The translations under genes were made by a program, and so were the position numbers. A stretch of 64,000 nt of DNA from Gallionella sp. GTDB taxonomy: Bacteria > Pseudomonadota > Gammaproteobacteria > Burkholderiales > Gallionellaceae. Location: assembly GCA_030645535.1 (NCBI GenBank), contig JAUSNM010000076.1:1-64000 (forward strand), read 5' to 3'. The notes beneath the pieces were generated by a model. That model was not told the origin of the DNA, ran no database searches, and saw only the letters and a list, made by a program, of their open reading frames with translations. Positions 1-7,950 of the stretch are shown here, piece after piece. Positions within the stretch are counted from its first letter, which is position 1, and the number at the start of each line of letters is the position of its first letter.

Positions 1-133
1 GGCGGTATTGCGTACTGATATCAATCTGGCGATCTGGCGGGAATTCCAGCGAGCAGGTATTGAAATCCCGTTCCCCCAACGCGAAATTCACATCGTGGCT
101 GCAAACGAGTGCGTCATTCCCGTCCCCCGATAG
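1..133 (+). CDS. Mechanosensitive channel MscS family, C-terminal end (partial)
   Basis: Only the last 43 codons are present; the reading frame starts at base 2 and stops with TAG at 131-133. The residues (DINLAIWREFQRAGIEIPFP, then QREIHI) match the end of the MscS C-terminal beta domain, where small-conductance channels carry a PFPQ-type motif. Known role of the family: inner-membrane channel opened by membrane tension at hypo-osmotic shock. The tail after REIHIVAA (NECVIPVPR) looks foreign. The 23 bases that encode REIHIVAA recur at 3891-3913, where the same frame would end as REIHIVAAG-stop. The natural 3' end therefore seems to have been displaced by an insertion. Family assignment from a short fragment, fairly sure. 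Confidence 0.7.
   Translation, partial: AVLRTDINLAIWREFQRAGIEIPFPQREIHIVAANECVIPVPR
80..102 (+). repeat. 23-bp direct repeat, copy 1 (inside mscS 3' end)
   Basis: Identical to 3891-3913 over 23 bases; the flanking bases differ on both sides (A79 versus C3890, A103 versus C3914). It lies in the last codons of the channel gene. Together with copy 2 it bounds about 3.8 kb. Confidence 0.85.
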
Positions 134-613
134 AATCATTCGGGAACAGGCTGCGGCGGGAAAACGAGGCCGCAGGCCGAAGTTTCGAGGAACGGCCATC
201 CAGCTGAATGAACAACCCGCTGCGTAGCGGAACTATATTGTGCTTTCGTCCGCTGAGCAGCCGTTTGATAACGCTAATTTTAGCGTATGGCAAGTTTGAC
301 ATAATTTCAGTATTGCGCTCCAGTTGACTGTTGCTTTCTTGTTGATTCAAAATTGAAAATGTCATTTTTGATGCCGACCTTTTTTCCGGCTAACGTGCAC
401 TATTCGTCATGAGTTTGTCGAATGGACATTCGATTCGACAAGTTCACCTCGAACGGATTCCAGTCATTTTAATGGCCCTGTCTATAATCACTACATCTTC
501 GCAAGCTTTCAATATTAATCCAGTAAGTGGCTGCTACACGCTATGATAAATTTGTGCTCAGCCAATCTTCTTTACATGCTCATATTCTCAGAACGAACCT
601 TTTCAACACGCTT
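134..613 (+). other. 480-bp non-coding stretch upstream of the response regulator
   Basis: No convincing gene. An in-frame GTG at 527 would lengthen the regulator by 29 residues, but the extension does not resemble a receiver domain. A short dyad (CGCTAA/TTAGCG) lies near 272-286. At 415-441 TTGTCGAA and TTCGACAA face each other and are followed by TTCACCTCGAACGG, which resembles a degraded copy of an intergenic repeat common in betaproteobacteria. The promoter of the two-component system should lie here, but I see no clear -35/-10 pair. Confidence 0.5.
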
Positions 614-1285
614 ATGAATATCCTGCTGATCGAAGACAACGCTGATCTCGCCACCAATATGTTCGATTACTTTGAGGTGCGCGGACACACGATTGATCTT
701 GCCGGCGACGGTATTTCCGGCCTGCATTTTTCGTCTGTAAATCAATATGATGTACTCGTCGTTGACTGGATGTTACCCGGCATGGATGGACTGACGTTAT
801 GTAAGCGTTTGCGGGATGCGGGCAGGAATACCCCCATCCTGATGCTCACGGCCCGCGATTCACTGAATGACAAGATTGCCGGACTTGAAGCCGGCGCGGA
901 TGATTATGTGGTCAAACCTTTTGCATTGCGCGAGGTGGAAGCGCGTCTGCTGGCGCTGGTCAGACGCGCACAGGTGCGGGAAGGCACCATCACGCTACAG
1001 GTGGGTGATTTGTCTTTCAACACGGCGACCTTCAAGGTGCTGCGCGGCGAGCGCAGCATAGAGTTGCCGCCTATCCCGCTCAAGTTGCTGGAAATGCTGA
1101 TGCGCCAATCGCCACGCGTGTCATCGCGGGCAGAACTTGAACGCGCCATCTGGGGTGATTCTCCGCCGGACAGCGATGCGTTGCGCGCGCACCTGCACAT
1201 CTTGCGCAACGCGGTGGATAAAAAGACCGATAAACCGATGCTCAGGACTCTGCGCGGCATCGGTTACCAGATCAGTGATGCATAG
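614..1285 (+). CDS. OmpR-family response regulator
   Basis: A 223-residue DNA-binding response regulator. It opens with MNILLIEDN, has the phospho-acceptor Asp in VVDWMLPGMDG, the conserved Lys in DDYVVKPF, and a C-terminal winged helix ending in LRTLRGIGYQI, as in OmpR/PhoB proteins. ATG at 614 is chosen because the receiver domain starts there directly; an upstream GTG at 527 adds non-homologous residues. Its last 8 bases overlap the histidine kinase gene, so the two are translationally coupled. The signal and target genes are unknown. It lies in the block bounded by the 23-bp repeats. Confidence 0.9.
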   Translation: MNILLIEDNADLATNMFDYFEVRGHTIDLAGDGISGLHFSSVNQYDVLVVDWMLPGMDGLTLCKRLRDAGRNTPILMLTARDSLNDKIAGLEAGADDYVVKPFALREVEARLLALVRRAQVREGTITLQVGDLSFNTATFKVLRGERSIELPPIPLKLLEMLMRQSPRVSSRAELERAIWGDSPPDSDALRAHLHILRNAVDKKTDKPMLRTLRGIGYQISDA

Positions 1286-2567
1286 CGTCTGCCATAGCCT
1301 CAGATTCAAGCTGGCACTGACTTTCGCAATCTTTGGTGCAATGATCAGTCTGTTGTTATCGCTGGGTCTCTCCTTTACGGCACACAGCCTCGGCGAACGG
1401 CTGATGGACGAAACGCTGCGCGCCGAGATTGACGACTTTTTTTCGAGGCGCTTGCGCAACCCGAACTCACTTCCCCCCGCAACCCTCAGCATTCAAGGTT
1501 ATGTACGGCAGCGGGGACAAGTCCATGAATACATTCCGCCCGAACTGCTATCGCTGATTGAGGGGAAGCACCAGATAACGTTACACGGCACGCCCTACCG
1601 GGTTGCCGTGACCGATAAAAATGGCGAGCGCTATTTCATGCTGTTTAATGAGAAACGCCAGCGCCAGCGTGAGGAAATGTTTCTGATTTATCTTGGAGCA
1701 GGCGCGCTTATCATGATCCTGATTTCGGCATGGGCAGGCTGGTGGCTGGCAGGCCGTGTGGTAGCGCCGGTTGCGACGTTAGCGCGACGCGTCAGTCTCG
1801 CCCGCCCGGAAGATGACGCAGCGCTGGTCGCCCAAGGTTTTTCAAACGATGAAATCGGTCAGTTAGCTCAGGTATTTGCCGCCTACCTCAAGCGCATGCG
1901 TGCCTTTATCGACAGGGAGCGTGATTTCACGGCCGATGTCAGCCACGAACTAAGGACTCCCCTGTCGATCGTGCAGGGTGCAGTGGAACTGCTGCAAGAC
2001 GATAAGCAGCAGCATGACAAGCAGCAGGAGCGCATCGCCAAAATCGGGCGCGCCAACCGCGACATGGTAAATCTGACCAGCGCACTGCTGCTGATGTCCA
2101 GAGAAAATGCCGACGAGGCCATCGTGCAAACCTGCGACTTGTGTGAGGTAATCGCTGCGGCAATTGAAATGAACCGCCACCTGCTTAGCGAAGAAACCAT
2201 GCTGAACCTTGTTTGTCCCGGGCCTGCGCAGATTGCGGCTGAACGCACACTGCTTAGCATCGTGGTGACGAATCTGATTCGCAACGCCTTCAGCCATACC
2301 CCATCCGGCAGCATTTCGATCTCGGTAGCGGATAACGTCCTGACCATCAGCGATACCGGCATCGGCATTTCGGGTGAGGAAATCGGCAAAATCTTCCAGC
2401 GCCATTTCAAGGGCGCAGGCAGTACCGGCTCAGGTATCGGACTGTCACTGGTCAAACGCATCTGCGACCGCTATGGCTGGGAAACGATGATCGACAGCAC
2501 CCAAGGCCGGGGCACATCCGCACGACTCATTTTCTCCACCCCCGGCAAAGTAATCCACACGGCTTAA
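1278..2567 (+). CDS. Membrane sensor histidine kinase
   Basis: A 429-residue partner of the preceding regulator. Order: TM helix near residues 7-35, a short periplasmic sensor of about 95 residues, a second TM (LGAGALIMILISAWAGWW), HAMP, HisKA with the phosphorylated His in DVSHELRTPLS, then a HATPase domain with N box (TNLIRNAFSH), DTGIGIS and GSGIGLSLV. Start ATG 1278 overlaps the regulator stop; GTG 1275 is possible. The sensor domain matches no family I recognise. Known for the family: autophosphorylation at the inner membrane and transfer to the regulator. Confidence 0.9.
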   Translation: MHSVCHSLRFKLALTFAIFGAMISLLLSLGLSFTAHSLGERLMDETLRAEIDDFFSRRLRNPNSLPPATLSIQGYVRQRGQVHEYIPPELLSLIEGKHQITLHGTPYRVAVTDKNGERYFMLFNEKRQRQREEMFLIYLGAGALIMILISAWAGWWLAGRVVAPVATLARRVSLARPEDDAALVAQGFSNDEIGQLAQVFAAYLKRMRAFIDRERDFTADVSHELRTPLSIVQGAVELLQDDKQQHDKQQERIAKIGRANRDMVNLTSALLLMSRENADEAIVQTCDLCEVIAAAIEMNRHLLSEETMLNLVCPGPAQIAAERTLLSIVVTNLIRNAFSHTPSGSISISVADNVLTISDTGIGISGEEIGKIFQRHFKGAGSTGSGIGLSLVKRICDRYGWETMIDSTQGRGTSARLIFSTPGKVIHTA

Positions 2568-2683
2568 CGCTCCCTTGACACTCACATAACGCATTCTTCA
2601 CGCTGACAGATTTAATATTCAGCCACGAACAATGGTTTTGAAAAATCGCCCTGCACGTTGACGTGGGGGCATTCTGAGTCACC

Positions 2684-2733
2684 GTAGACGATTACAGGGG
2701 CTCGCGTCTACTCATCCCTCTCGGGAGGCACAA
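2684..2733 (+). promoter_or_regulatory. Structured leader with masked ribosome binding site
   Basis: GTAGACG (2684-2690) can pair with CGTCTAC (2705-2711). Just after it, CCTC (2717-2720) can pair with GAGG (2725-2728), which is part of the GGGAGG Shine-Dalgarno sequence of the TTG-started ORF at 2734. This could limit translation; no known riboswitch class is recognised. Confidence 0.3.
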
Positions 2734-2934
2734 TTGAAAACTTCTTGGCTATCAACTGACGGCATGGCTTCCATGCGCAAATCTCATCAAGCACATCAGC
2801 CATTGTTTATAAAGCTGCGTCATGCAGGCAGCTTGTTCTTCAAAAAACTGGGTCAAATTGAAGTGGCCATCGTTTTGAGCGAGGCAGGTGATGTGGATGG
2901 CGCAAAAACGATCATTAATCAATTTGTTCGATAA
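2734..2934 (+). CDS. Small hypothetical protein (66 aa)
   Basis: Begins with TTG five bases after a good Shine-Dalgarno sequence (GGGAGG, 2723-2728) and ends 37 bases before the DUF599 gene. The C-terminal half (KKLGQIEVAIVLSEAGDVDG, then AKTIINQFVR) reads like a real alpha/beta peptide; the first 30 residues are basic and low in pattern. No family recognised. Its reality rests on the ribosome binding site and spacing only. Confidence 0.4.
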   Translation: MKTSWLSTDGMASMRKSHQAHQPLFIKLRHAGSLFFKKLGQIEVAIVLSEAGDVDGAKTIINQFVR

Positions 2935-2971
2935 CGAGTACAATCTGCAAGTCATAAAGGGAGGTATTGTT

Positions 2972-3691
2972 TTGCCGCATAGTGATTGGCTAGATATGTA
3001 TGGTGTGGATATGTACAGCTTTGTGTTAAGTGCATTGCTGCTCGTCGCGTACTCGATGTTCATTGCCTACAAGACCCGTAAAAATCCCGCTTACACGGTT
3101 CAAGCTGTCAATATAATTGCGCGCACCGCCTGGGTTGAGTCGATCATGCGGGATGGCGGCAAAGAAGTCCTGGCTGTGCAAACCTTGCGTAATTCAACGA
3201 TGGCCGCCACCTTTCTTGCCTCCACTGCGGTGTTGCTGATTATCGGCGTGCTGACACTGAGCGCCCAGGGCGATAAATTGCAGGACACATGGCATGCACT
3301 CAATATTGCAGGCGCTATTCATGCAGAGATATGGCTGGCCAAGTTATTGATTATGCTGCTTGATTTATTCGTCGCGTTCTTCAGCTTTGCGATGGCCGTG
3401 CGTGTATTCAATCATGTCGGCTACATGATCAATGTGCCTCTCGCGCGCAATCACAAGATGATCTGCCCGCAGCATGTGGCAATTCATCTGAATCGCGCCG
3501 GCAAGTTTTACAGCGTGGGAATGCGCGCCTATTACTTTGCAGTTCCGCTGGTGTTCTGGCTATTCGGCCCGCATTTCATGCTCCTGTCCACACTTGCTCT
3601 GGTACTGATTCTCTACCGTCTGGATAGGGCACCTGAAATAATGGTTGAAGATTACACTGAGGCATCTGTTCGGCAAGCCGATGCCGATTGA
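2972..3691 (+). CDS. DUF599 family integral membrane protein
   Basis: About 239 residues with four hydrophobic stretches: SFVLSALLLVAYSMFIAY, then two mid-protein segments (FLASTAVLLIIGVLTL and LLIMLLDLFVAFFSFAMAV), and a C-terminal pair around YYFAVPLVFWLFGPHFML. The conserved stretch VESIMRDGGKEVLAVQTLRN, an NS motif and RVFNHVGYMIN are typical of DUF599 proteins, whose function is unknown. TTG at 2972 is preferred because AAAGGGAGGT (2956-2965) sits six bases upstream; ATG 2998 is the next choice, and longer starts at 2888 lack a site. Confidence 0.8.
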   Translation: MPHSDWLDMYGVDMYSFVLSALLLVAYSMFIAYKTRKNPAYTVQAVNIIARTAWVESIMRDGGKEVLAVQTLRNSTMAATFLASTAVLLIIGVLTLSAQGDKLQDTWHALNIAGAIHAEIWLAKLLIMLLDLFVAFFSFAMAVRVFNHVGYMINVPLARNHKMICPQHVAIHLNRAGKFYSVGMRAYYFAVPLVFWLFGPHFMLLSTLALVLILYRLDRAPEIMVEDYTEASVRQADAD

Positions 3692-3890
3692 AGAGCTTGA
3701 GTCAACGCTGAAGCAAGTTCGCGTGCCGTTGAGTTGTGTGTCGGAGGTAAAAGGCAATTTCATGGCTAGTTGAAATTCAGTTATGTCACGGATGCTGCCC
3801 GTAATCATTTATCTCTTTCAAGCAATGCAAATATTTTTTAATGGCAGTTTACGGCAGGCAGTACGCATAATTTAAAAACTGCTTTTCATC

Positions 3891-3913
3891 CGCGAAATTC
3901 ACATCGTGGCTGC
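3891..3913 (+). repeat. 23-bp direct repeat, copy 2
   Basis: Exact copy of 80-102. Read in the mscS frame it gives REIHIVAAG and a TAG stop at 3918-3920, followed within three bases by a perfect palindrome. This is probably the original 3' end of the channel gene. Confidence 0.85.
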
Positions 3914-3922
3914 CGGGTAGAG

Positions 3923-3950
3923 GCAGGGGCAATTCATGAATTGCCCCTGC
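3923..3950. terminator. Perfect 28-bp palindrome, probable bidirectional terminator
   Basis: GCAGGGGCAATTCA is followed directly by its exact reverse complement. It lies between the restored mscS stop (3920) and the end of the convergent protease gene (3955), the usual place for a shared terminator. No long T run follows. Confidence 0.6.
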
Positions 3951-3954
3951 AAAC

Positions 3955-5106
3955 TTATTGCGCCCTGGGTTTCGGGCGTTTGCCGATCTTCACCGGTAAG
4001 GAAATATCGCCGCCGTTGCGCAACAGCTTGATGGCAACGTCCTTGCCCGGTGGCAGGTTGGCAACGGTTTCCAGCATGGCGCTCCAGTTGTTGATCGCTG
4101 TGCTGTCGATTGAAACCAGAATGTCGCCGGTCTTGATGCCGGCCTTTTCAGCCGGGCTGTTGCGGATGATATCTGTAATTAACACACCGCGAGTCTCTTT
4201 GAGTTTGAATGACTCAACCAGTTCGGGTGTGAGTTCCTGTATGCCGGCCCCTATCCAGCCGCGCGTCACAGAACCATGCTGGATGATTTGTTCCATGGTC
4301 TTTTTTGCAGTGGTCGCAGGAATCGCGAAGCCGATCCCAAGTGAGCCGCCATTGGGCGAGTAGATGGCGCTGTTGACGCCGATCAGATTGCCGTTCACAT
4401 CCACCAGTGCACCGCCTGAATTTCCCGGGTTGATGGCCGCATCGGTCTGAATGAAACTCTCGAAAGTGTTCAGGCCGAGATGGTCGCGTTTGAGGGCGCT
4501 GATGATACCCATCGTGACAGTCTGACCGACACCGAACGGATTGCCGATGGCCAGCACCATGTCGCCGACATGTGCGCTTTCAGGATGGCCGAAGGTTATG
4601 GCCGGCAGCGTGCCGGGCAGCTCGATTTTAATCACCGCAAGATCGGTTTCCGGGTCCGAGCCGATGACATGGGCACGGGCCTTGCGGCCATCGGCCAGGG
4701 CGACTTCGATCTGATCGGCGGCTTCCACGACATGGTGGTTAGTCAGGATGAAGCCGTCCGGGCTGACGATTACCCCTGAACCCAGGCTGGAACTCTGTTG
4801 CGGGGTATTTTCCTGGTCGCCGAAGAAGAAGCGAAAGCGCGGATCATCGAGGAAGGGATTGACCGGTGTCTTGATGGTTGTGCTGGTGAAAATATTCACC
4901 ACGGAGGGCATTGCCTTCTGCGCAGCGACGCTTAGACCAGTGACGGGCAAGGCGCCATCCCTGGTTGGTATAGCGCTTTCATACAGGGTGACCACGCCGC
5001 TGCGCGCCGCATTGGGTAACAGCTCTGGCTTGAGCGTATGAATGATGAACAGCAGGGCGAGTGCAATGGTTACGGTTTGGGTAAATAACAGCCAGTGTTT
5101 ACGCAT
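3955..5106 (-). CDS. HtrA/DegS-type periplasmic serine protease
   Basis: A 383-residue trypsin-like protease with an N-terminal membrane anchor (FTQTVTIALALLFIIHTL) and one PDZ domain (about 285-375). The catalytic triad is visible: His125 in TNHHVVEA, Asp155 in ETDLAVIK, Ser230 in NPGNSGGAL. One PDZ and an anchor make it closer to DegS (or a MucD/HhoB-like protein) than to DegP. Known roles are envelope protein quality control and, for DegS, cleavage of an anti-sigma factor; no rseA-like gene is nearby to support the latter. Divergent from the Nif3-like gene with 49 bases between starts. Confidence 0.9.
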   Translation of the reverse strand: MRKHWLLFTQTVTIALALLFIIHTLKPELLPNAARSGVVTLYESAIPTRDGALPVTGLSVAAQKAMPSVVNIFTSTTIKTPVNPFLDDPRFRFFFGDQENTPQQSSSLGSGVIVSPDGFILTNHHVVEAADQIEVALADGRKARAHVIGSDPETDLAVIKIELPGTLPAITFGHPESAHVGDMVLAIGNPFGVGQTVTMGIISALKRDHLGLNTFESFIQTDAAINPGNSGGALVDVNGNLIGVNSAIYSPNGGSLGIGFAIPATTAKKTMEQIIQHGSVTRGWIGAGIQELTPELVESFKLKETRGVLITDIIRNSPAEKAGIKTGDILVSIDSTAINNWSAMLETVANLPPGKDVAIKLLRNGGDISLPVKIGKRPKPRAQ

Positions 5107-5155
5107 GGTAAGATGATTCGGTTGTTGTGTTTAGAATAATTATTTTGGAAAAATC

Positions 5156-5902
5156 ATGAAACTTGATGCATTGCGCGATTATAACGCAAGCCTGTTGCAA
5201 ACCGGTCAATTCAAGGACTATTGCCCGAATGGCGTACAGGTTGAAGGTCGCCCGGAAGTGCTGCGCATCGCAACTGCGGTCACGGCATCAAAACAGGTAC
5301 TGGATGAGGCGATCGCCTGGGGGGCGGACGCGATTCTGGTGCATCACGGCTATTTCTGGCGCAACGAGGATGCCTGTATTGTCGGCATCAAGAAGAAGCG
5401 TATCGCGCAGCTGCTAAAAAACGATGTGAGTTTGCTGGCTTATCACTTGCCGTTAGATGCACACCCGGAGCTGGGCAACAATGCGCAACTCGGAAAATTG
5501 TTGGGGCTGGCAGAGCAGGGCAGGTTCGGTGAACAAAATATCGCGTGTTTCGGTGCGCTTGAATCCCCGCTGACGCTAACGCAGTTTGCGCATCAAGTAG
5601 ATCAAAAATTACAGCGCATACCGCAAGTCATTGGAGACGGCGATAAGATCATACGCCGTGCCGCGTGGTGCAGTGGCGGTGCTCAAGGCTATTTCGAGGC
5701 AGCGATCGCGCAGGGAGTAGATGCTTTTCTGACCGGTGAAATCTCCGAGCAAAATTATCACCTTGCCAACGAAACGGGCGTGGCTTTTATCGCCGCAGGA
5801 CATCATGCGACTGAGCGGCTGGGCATCCGTGCACTGGGTACGCACCTGGCTGAGCAGTTCCAACTGGAACATCGTTTCTTCGATCAAGACAACCCGATAT
5901 AA
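5156..5902 (+). CDS. Nif3-like dinuclear metal centre protein (DUF34/YbgI)
   Basis: A 248-residue member of the Nif3/YbgI family. Metal-binding signatures are visible: DAILVHHGYFWR, AYHLPLDAHPELGNNAQLG, and near the C terminus AAGHHATERLG. The family binds two metal ions; GTP cyclohydrolase-like and metal-insertion roles have been proposed, but none is firmly established. ATG at 5156 lacks a strong Shine-Dalgarno sequence yet begins exactly at the family start. In many proteobacteria it sits between an htrA-type gene and petABC; here the bc1 genes lie 46 kb away, so the pairing is split. Confidence 0.9.
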   Translation: MKLDALRDYNASLLQTGQFKDYCPNGVQVEGRPEVLRIATAVTASKQVLDEAIAWGADAILVHHGYFWRNEDACIVGIKKKRIAQLLKNDVSLLAYHLPLDAHPELGNNAQLGKLLGLAEQGRFGEQNIACFGALESPLTLTQFAHQVDQKLQRIPQVIGDGDKIIRRAAWCSGGAQGYFEAAIAQGVDAFLTGEISEQNYHLANETGVAFIAAGHHATERLGIRALGTHLAEQFQLEHRFFDQDNPI

Positions 5903-6019
5903 CGTGAAATGCGAGAATCATTTGCATTATCAGGGGTGGTTTCTTTGCCATGCCCGTCAGGAATGGCTGTATAGCTATACGCAGTTTTAACCTCGCACCA
6001 GCTGGAGAGCACGGCTGAA

Positions 6020-6523
6020 ATGGTGCTTGTATTTGAGAAAGAGTCGGAACGCATGAAACGCTACAAAGATTTGGTTGATGATGCGCTGACCCGCGTTAAG
6101 GAAATCCAGCCGTGGGATCTGAGCAAACAGCTAGTTGCCGGCCTGGAGTGCTTCTTGCTCGACGTGCGTGAGCCGGGCGAGTTCAATTTACTGCATATTC
6201 CCGGCGCAATCAACGTTCCGCGCGGCGTGCTGGAGCAATCCTGTGAATGGGATTTTGATGAGACTATGCCGGAACTGGTCGGTGGGCGTGAGCGCGAGAT
6301 TGTGGTGATTTGTCGCTCCGGTTACCGGTCCGTGCTTGCCGCTGATGTGATGCAGCAGATGGGGTTTAACCGTGTGGTCTCACTTAAAGCCGGAGTACGA
6401 GGTTGGAATGACTCGGAGCAACCGCTGGTGGACGCTGCCGGCAACGCTGTCGATGCCGATGCTGCGGACGAGTTGCTGATGTCGAGACTGCGCCCTGAGC
6501 AGCGCAAACCTAAATCATCCTGA
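6020..6523 (+). CDS. Rhodanese-like sulfurtransferase
   Basis: A 167-residue single rhodanese domain. The active-site loop is CRSGYRS with Cys98 expected to carry a persulfide; DVREPGEFNLLHIPGAINVP is the conserved N-terminal motif. No signal peptide, so cytoplasmic. Start at 6020 has GGAGAG ten bases upstream; ATG 6053 (MKRYKDL) would lose 11 residues and is equally possible. With TusA and DsrE-like proteins in this window it probably helps pass sulfane sulfur towards Dsr. It is followed 40 bases later by thioredoxin. Confidence 0.88.
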   Translation: MVLVFEKESERMKRYKDLVDDALTRVKEIQPWDLSKQLVAGLECFLLDVREPGEFNLLHIPGAINVPRGVLEQSCEWDFDETMPELVGGREREIVVICRSGYRSVLAADVMQQMGFNRVVSLKAGVRGWNDSEQPLVDAAGNAVDADAADELLMSRLRPEQRKPKSS

Positions 6524-6563
6524 TTCATAAATAATATTAGCTTAAAATTAAACGAGGTTAACG

Positions 6564-6923
6564 ATGAGTAATTTTTCTTGCAACGTTGAAGAAGACAGTT
6601 TTGATGAGCTCGTGGTGGCGCGTTCGCACGAACTACCGGTGCTGGTCGACATCAGTGCAGACTGGTGTGCCCCGTGCAAGATGCTGGCGCCCTTGCTGCA
6701 CAAGATGGTCACCGCATACGACGGCAAGTTCATGCTGGGCATGGTGGATGCTGACGAGAACATGAAAATCGCCGGACGGCACAAGGTGCGCGGCTTTCCT
6801 ACCGTAGTGGCCTATAGCCGCGGTGTGGAAGTTGCACGTTTCCATAGTGCACAAACGGAAGGTTTTCTGCGCGAGTTCATCGATCGCCTGATCGAGCGGC
6901 ATAACGCCGCTCCGCAGGAGTAG
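6564..6923 (+). CDS. Thioredoxin-family protein
   Basis: 119 residues with the redox motif WCAPCK (Cys35 and Cys38) and the cis-Pro region RGFPTVVAYSRG. The CAPC motif differs from the CGPC of housekeeping TrxA. No export signal. A good Shine-Dalgarno sequence (CGAGG) precedes ATG 6564. Known for the family: dithiol-disulfide exchange. It probably forms one transcript with the rhodanese gene and ends 14 bases from the convergent TusE-like gene; a role in reducing persulfides or DsrC-type disulfides is inference. Confidence 0.9.
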   Translation: MSNFSCNVEEDSFDELVVARSHELPVLVDISADWCAPCKMLAPLLHKMVTAYDGKFMLGMVDADENMKIAGRHKVRGFPTVVAYSRGVEVARFHSAQTEGFLREFIDRLIERHNAAPQE

Positions 6924-6937
6924 CTTTAAGCTGGCTG

Positions 6938-7231
6938 CTAGACGCAGCCGGTCGGTTTTGGCATACCGCCGTATTTGGTGATCGGCTTCATCGGGCCGGT
7001 CATCCACAGCTCGAACACTTCTTTCTGATCCTCACCGATGTGTTTGGCGAATTTACGTATCGGTGGCACCGAGCCAAATTGCTCGTAAAATTCGCGCGCT
7101 TTCACGATCTGATCCCACTTCTTGTCGTTTAGCTCATAGCCGTCCGCCTCCGCCATTGCGCGGCCGATTTCCGGCGTCCAGTCACTCATATCGACGAGAT
7201 ATCCGTCGCCGTCACGATTCGGGATTTGCAT
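6938..7231 (-). CDS. TusE/DsrC-family sulfur carrier with terminal Cys only
   Basis: 97 residues of the TusE/DsrC fold (GYLVDMSDWTPEIGRAMAEA) ending in MPKPTGCV. The penultimate Cys96, which forms persulfides in TusE and DsrC, is present. The second DsrC cysteine, 11 residues earlier, is replaced (Thr85). That pattern is TusE-type, used in sulfur relay rather than DsrC trisulfide formation. It lies at the end of the minus-strand run led by the two-component system and sqr, 106 bases after the nitroreductase gene, so a link to sulfide oxidation is likely. Confidence 0.85.
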   Translation of the reverse strand: MQIPNRDGDGYLVDMSDWTPEIGRAMAEADGYELNDKKWDQIVKAREFYEQFGSVPPIRKFAKHIGEDQKEVFELWMTGPMKPITKYGGMPKPTGCV

Positions 7232-7337
7232 AGTTCACCTTTTAATTCACATTAATGAGGCGCTATTGGACTATACCTGAGTGTAATAGTCAATTACTCC
7301 GAAGAGGGGGTAATGCTTTGCTGAATCGATAATTCGG

Positions 7338-7922
7338 TTACAGAATTTTGGCGGCATCTTCGAAAGCCAGGCGCGGGCTGCGCGGGAATAATCCGGATGC
7401 ATCACCATAGCCCAGATTGATCAGAAAGTTGGATTTGATGTGGGTGCCGGAGAAAAACTCCTGATCCACTTTGTCATTGTCAAAGCCGGACATCGGTCCT
7501 GCATCGAGTCCAAGCGCACGCGCGGCAAGCATCAGATACGCACCTTGCAACGTGGCGTTACGGAATGCCGTGGTATCAATCAGGGATTGGTTGCCTGCAA
7601 ACCAGGAGCGCGCATCGGCATGCGGGAACAGATGAGGCAATTTATTGTAAAACTCGTGATCCTGCGCGATGATGGCGGTGACGGGCGCAGTACGTGTTTT
7701 ATCGACGTTGCCCGGAATCATGGCGGACAACAAGCGCTGTTTGGCCGATGCGCTCTTTACGAAAATAATGCGTGCCGGGCTTGAGTTGGCACTGGTGGGC
7801 GCCCATTTCATCAGGTCATAAATCTGGACAAGCAGATCGTCGCTGACGGGTTTGTCCAGCCAGACGCTGTGGGTGCGTGCGGTGCGGAAGAGGGTATCCA
7901 GACTACGGTCGTCGAGTCGCAT
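7338..7922 (-). CDS. RutE/HadB-like nitroreductase family protein
   Basis: A 194-residue flavin-dependent reductase. The FMN-binding start [17 protein letters not shown], the [12 protein letters not shown] motif and the C-terminal [20 protein letters not shown] match the malonic semialdehyde reductase (RutE) subfamily of nitroreductases. Known members reduce 3-oxopropanoate or nitro compounds with NAD(P)H and FMN. No pyrimidine-degradation genes are nearby, so the real substrate is open. It lies 28 bases downstream of sqr on the same strand and is probably co-transcribed. Confidence 0.85.
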   Translation of the reverse strand: MRLDDRSLDTLFRTARTHSVWLDKPVSDDLLVQIYDLMKWAPTSANSSPARIIFVKSASAKQRLLSAMIPGNVDKTRTAPVTAIIAQDHEFYNKLPHLFPHADARSWFAGNQSLIDTTAFRNATLQGAYLMLAARALGLDAGPMSGFDNDKVDQEFFSGTHIKSNFLINLGYGDASGLFPRSPRLAFEDAAKIL

Positions 7923-7950
7923 TGCGTTTCTCCTTTTGTGTTGGAGCTGG

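Noticed and set aside
2888-2971. Longer N terminus of the DUF599 protein
   Set aside because: Overlaps the small ORF's end and lacks a ribosome site; the TTG at 2972 has a strong one.
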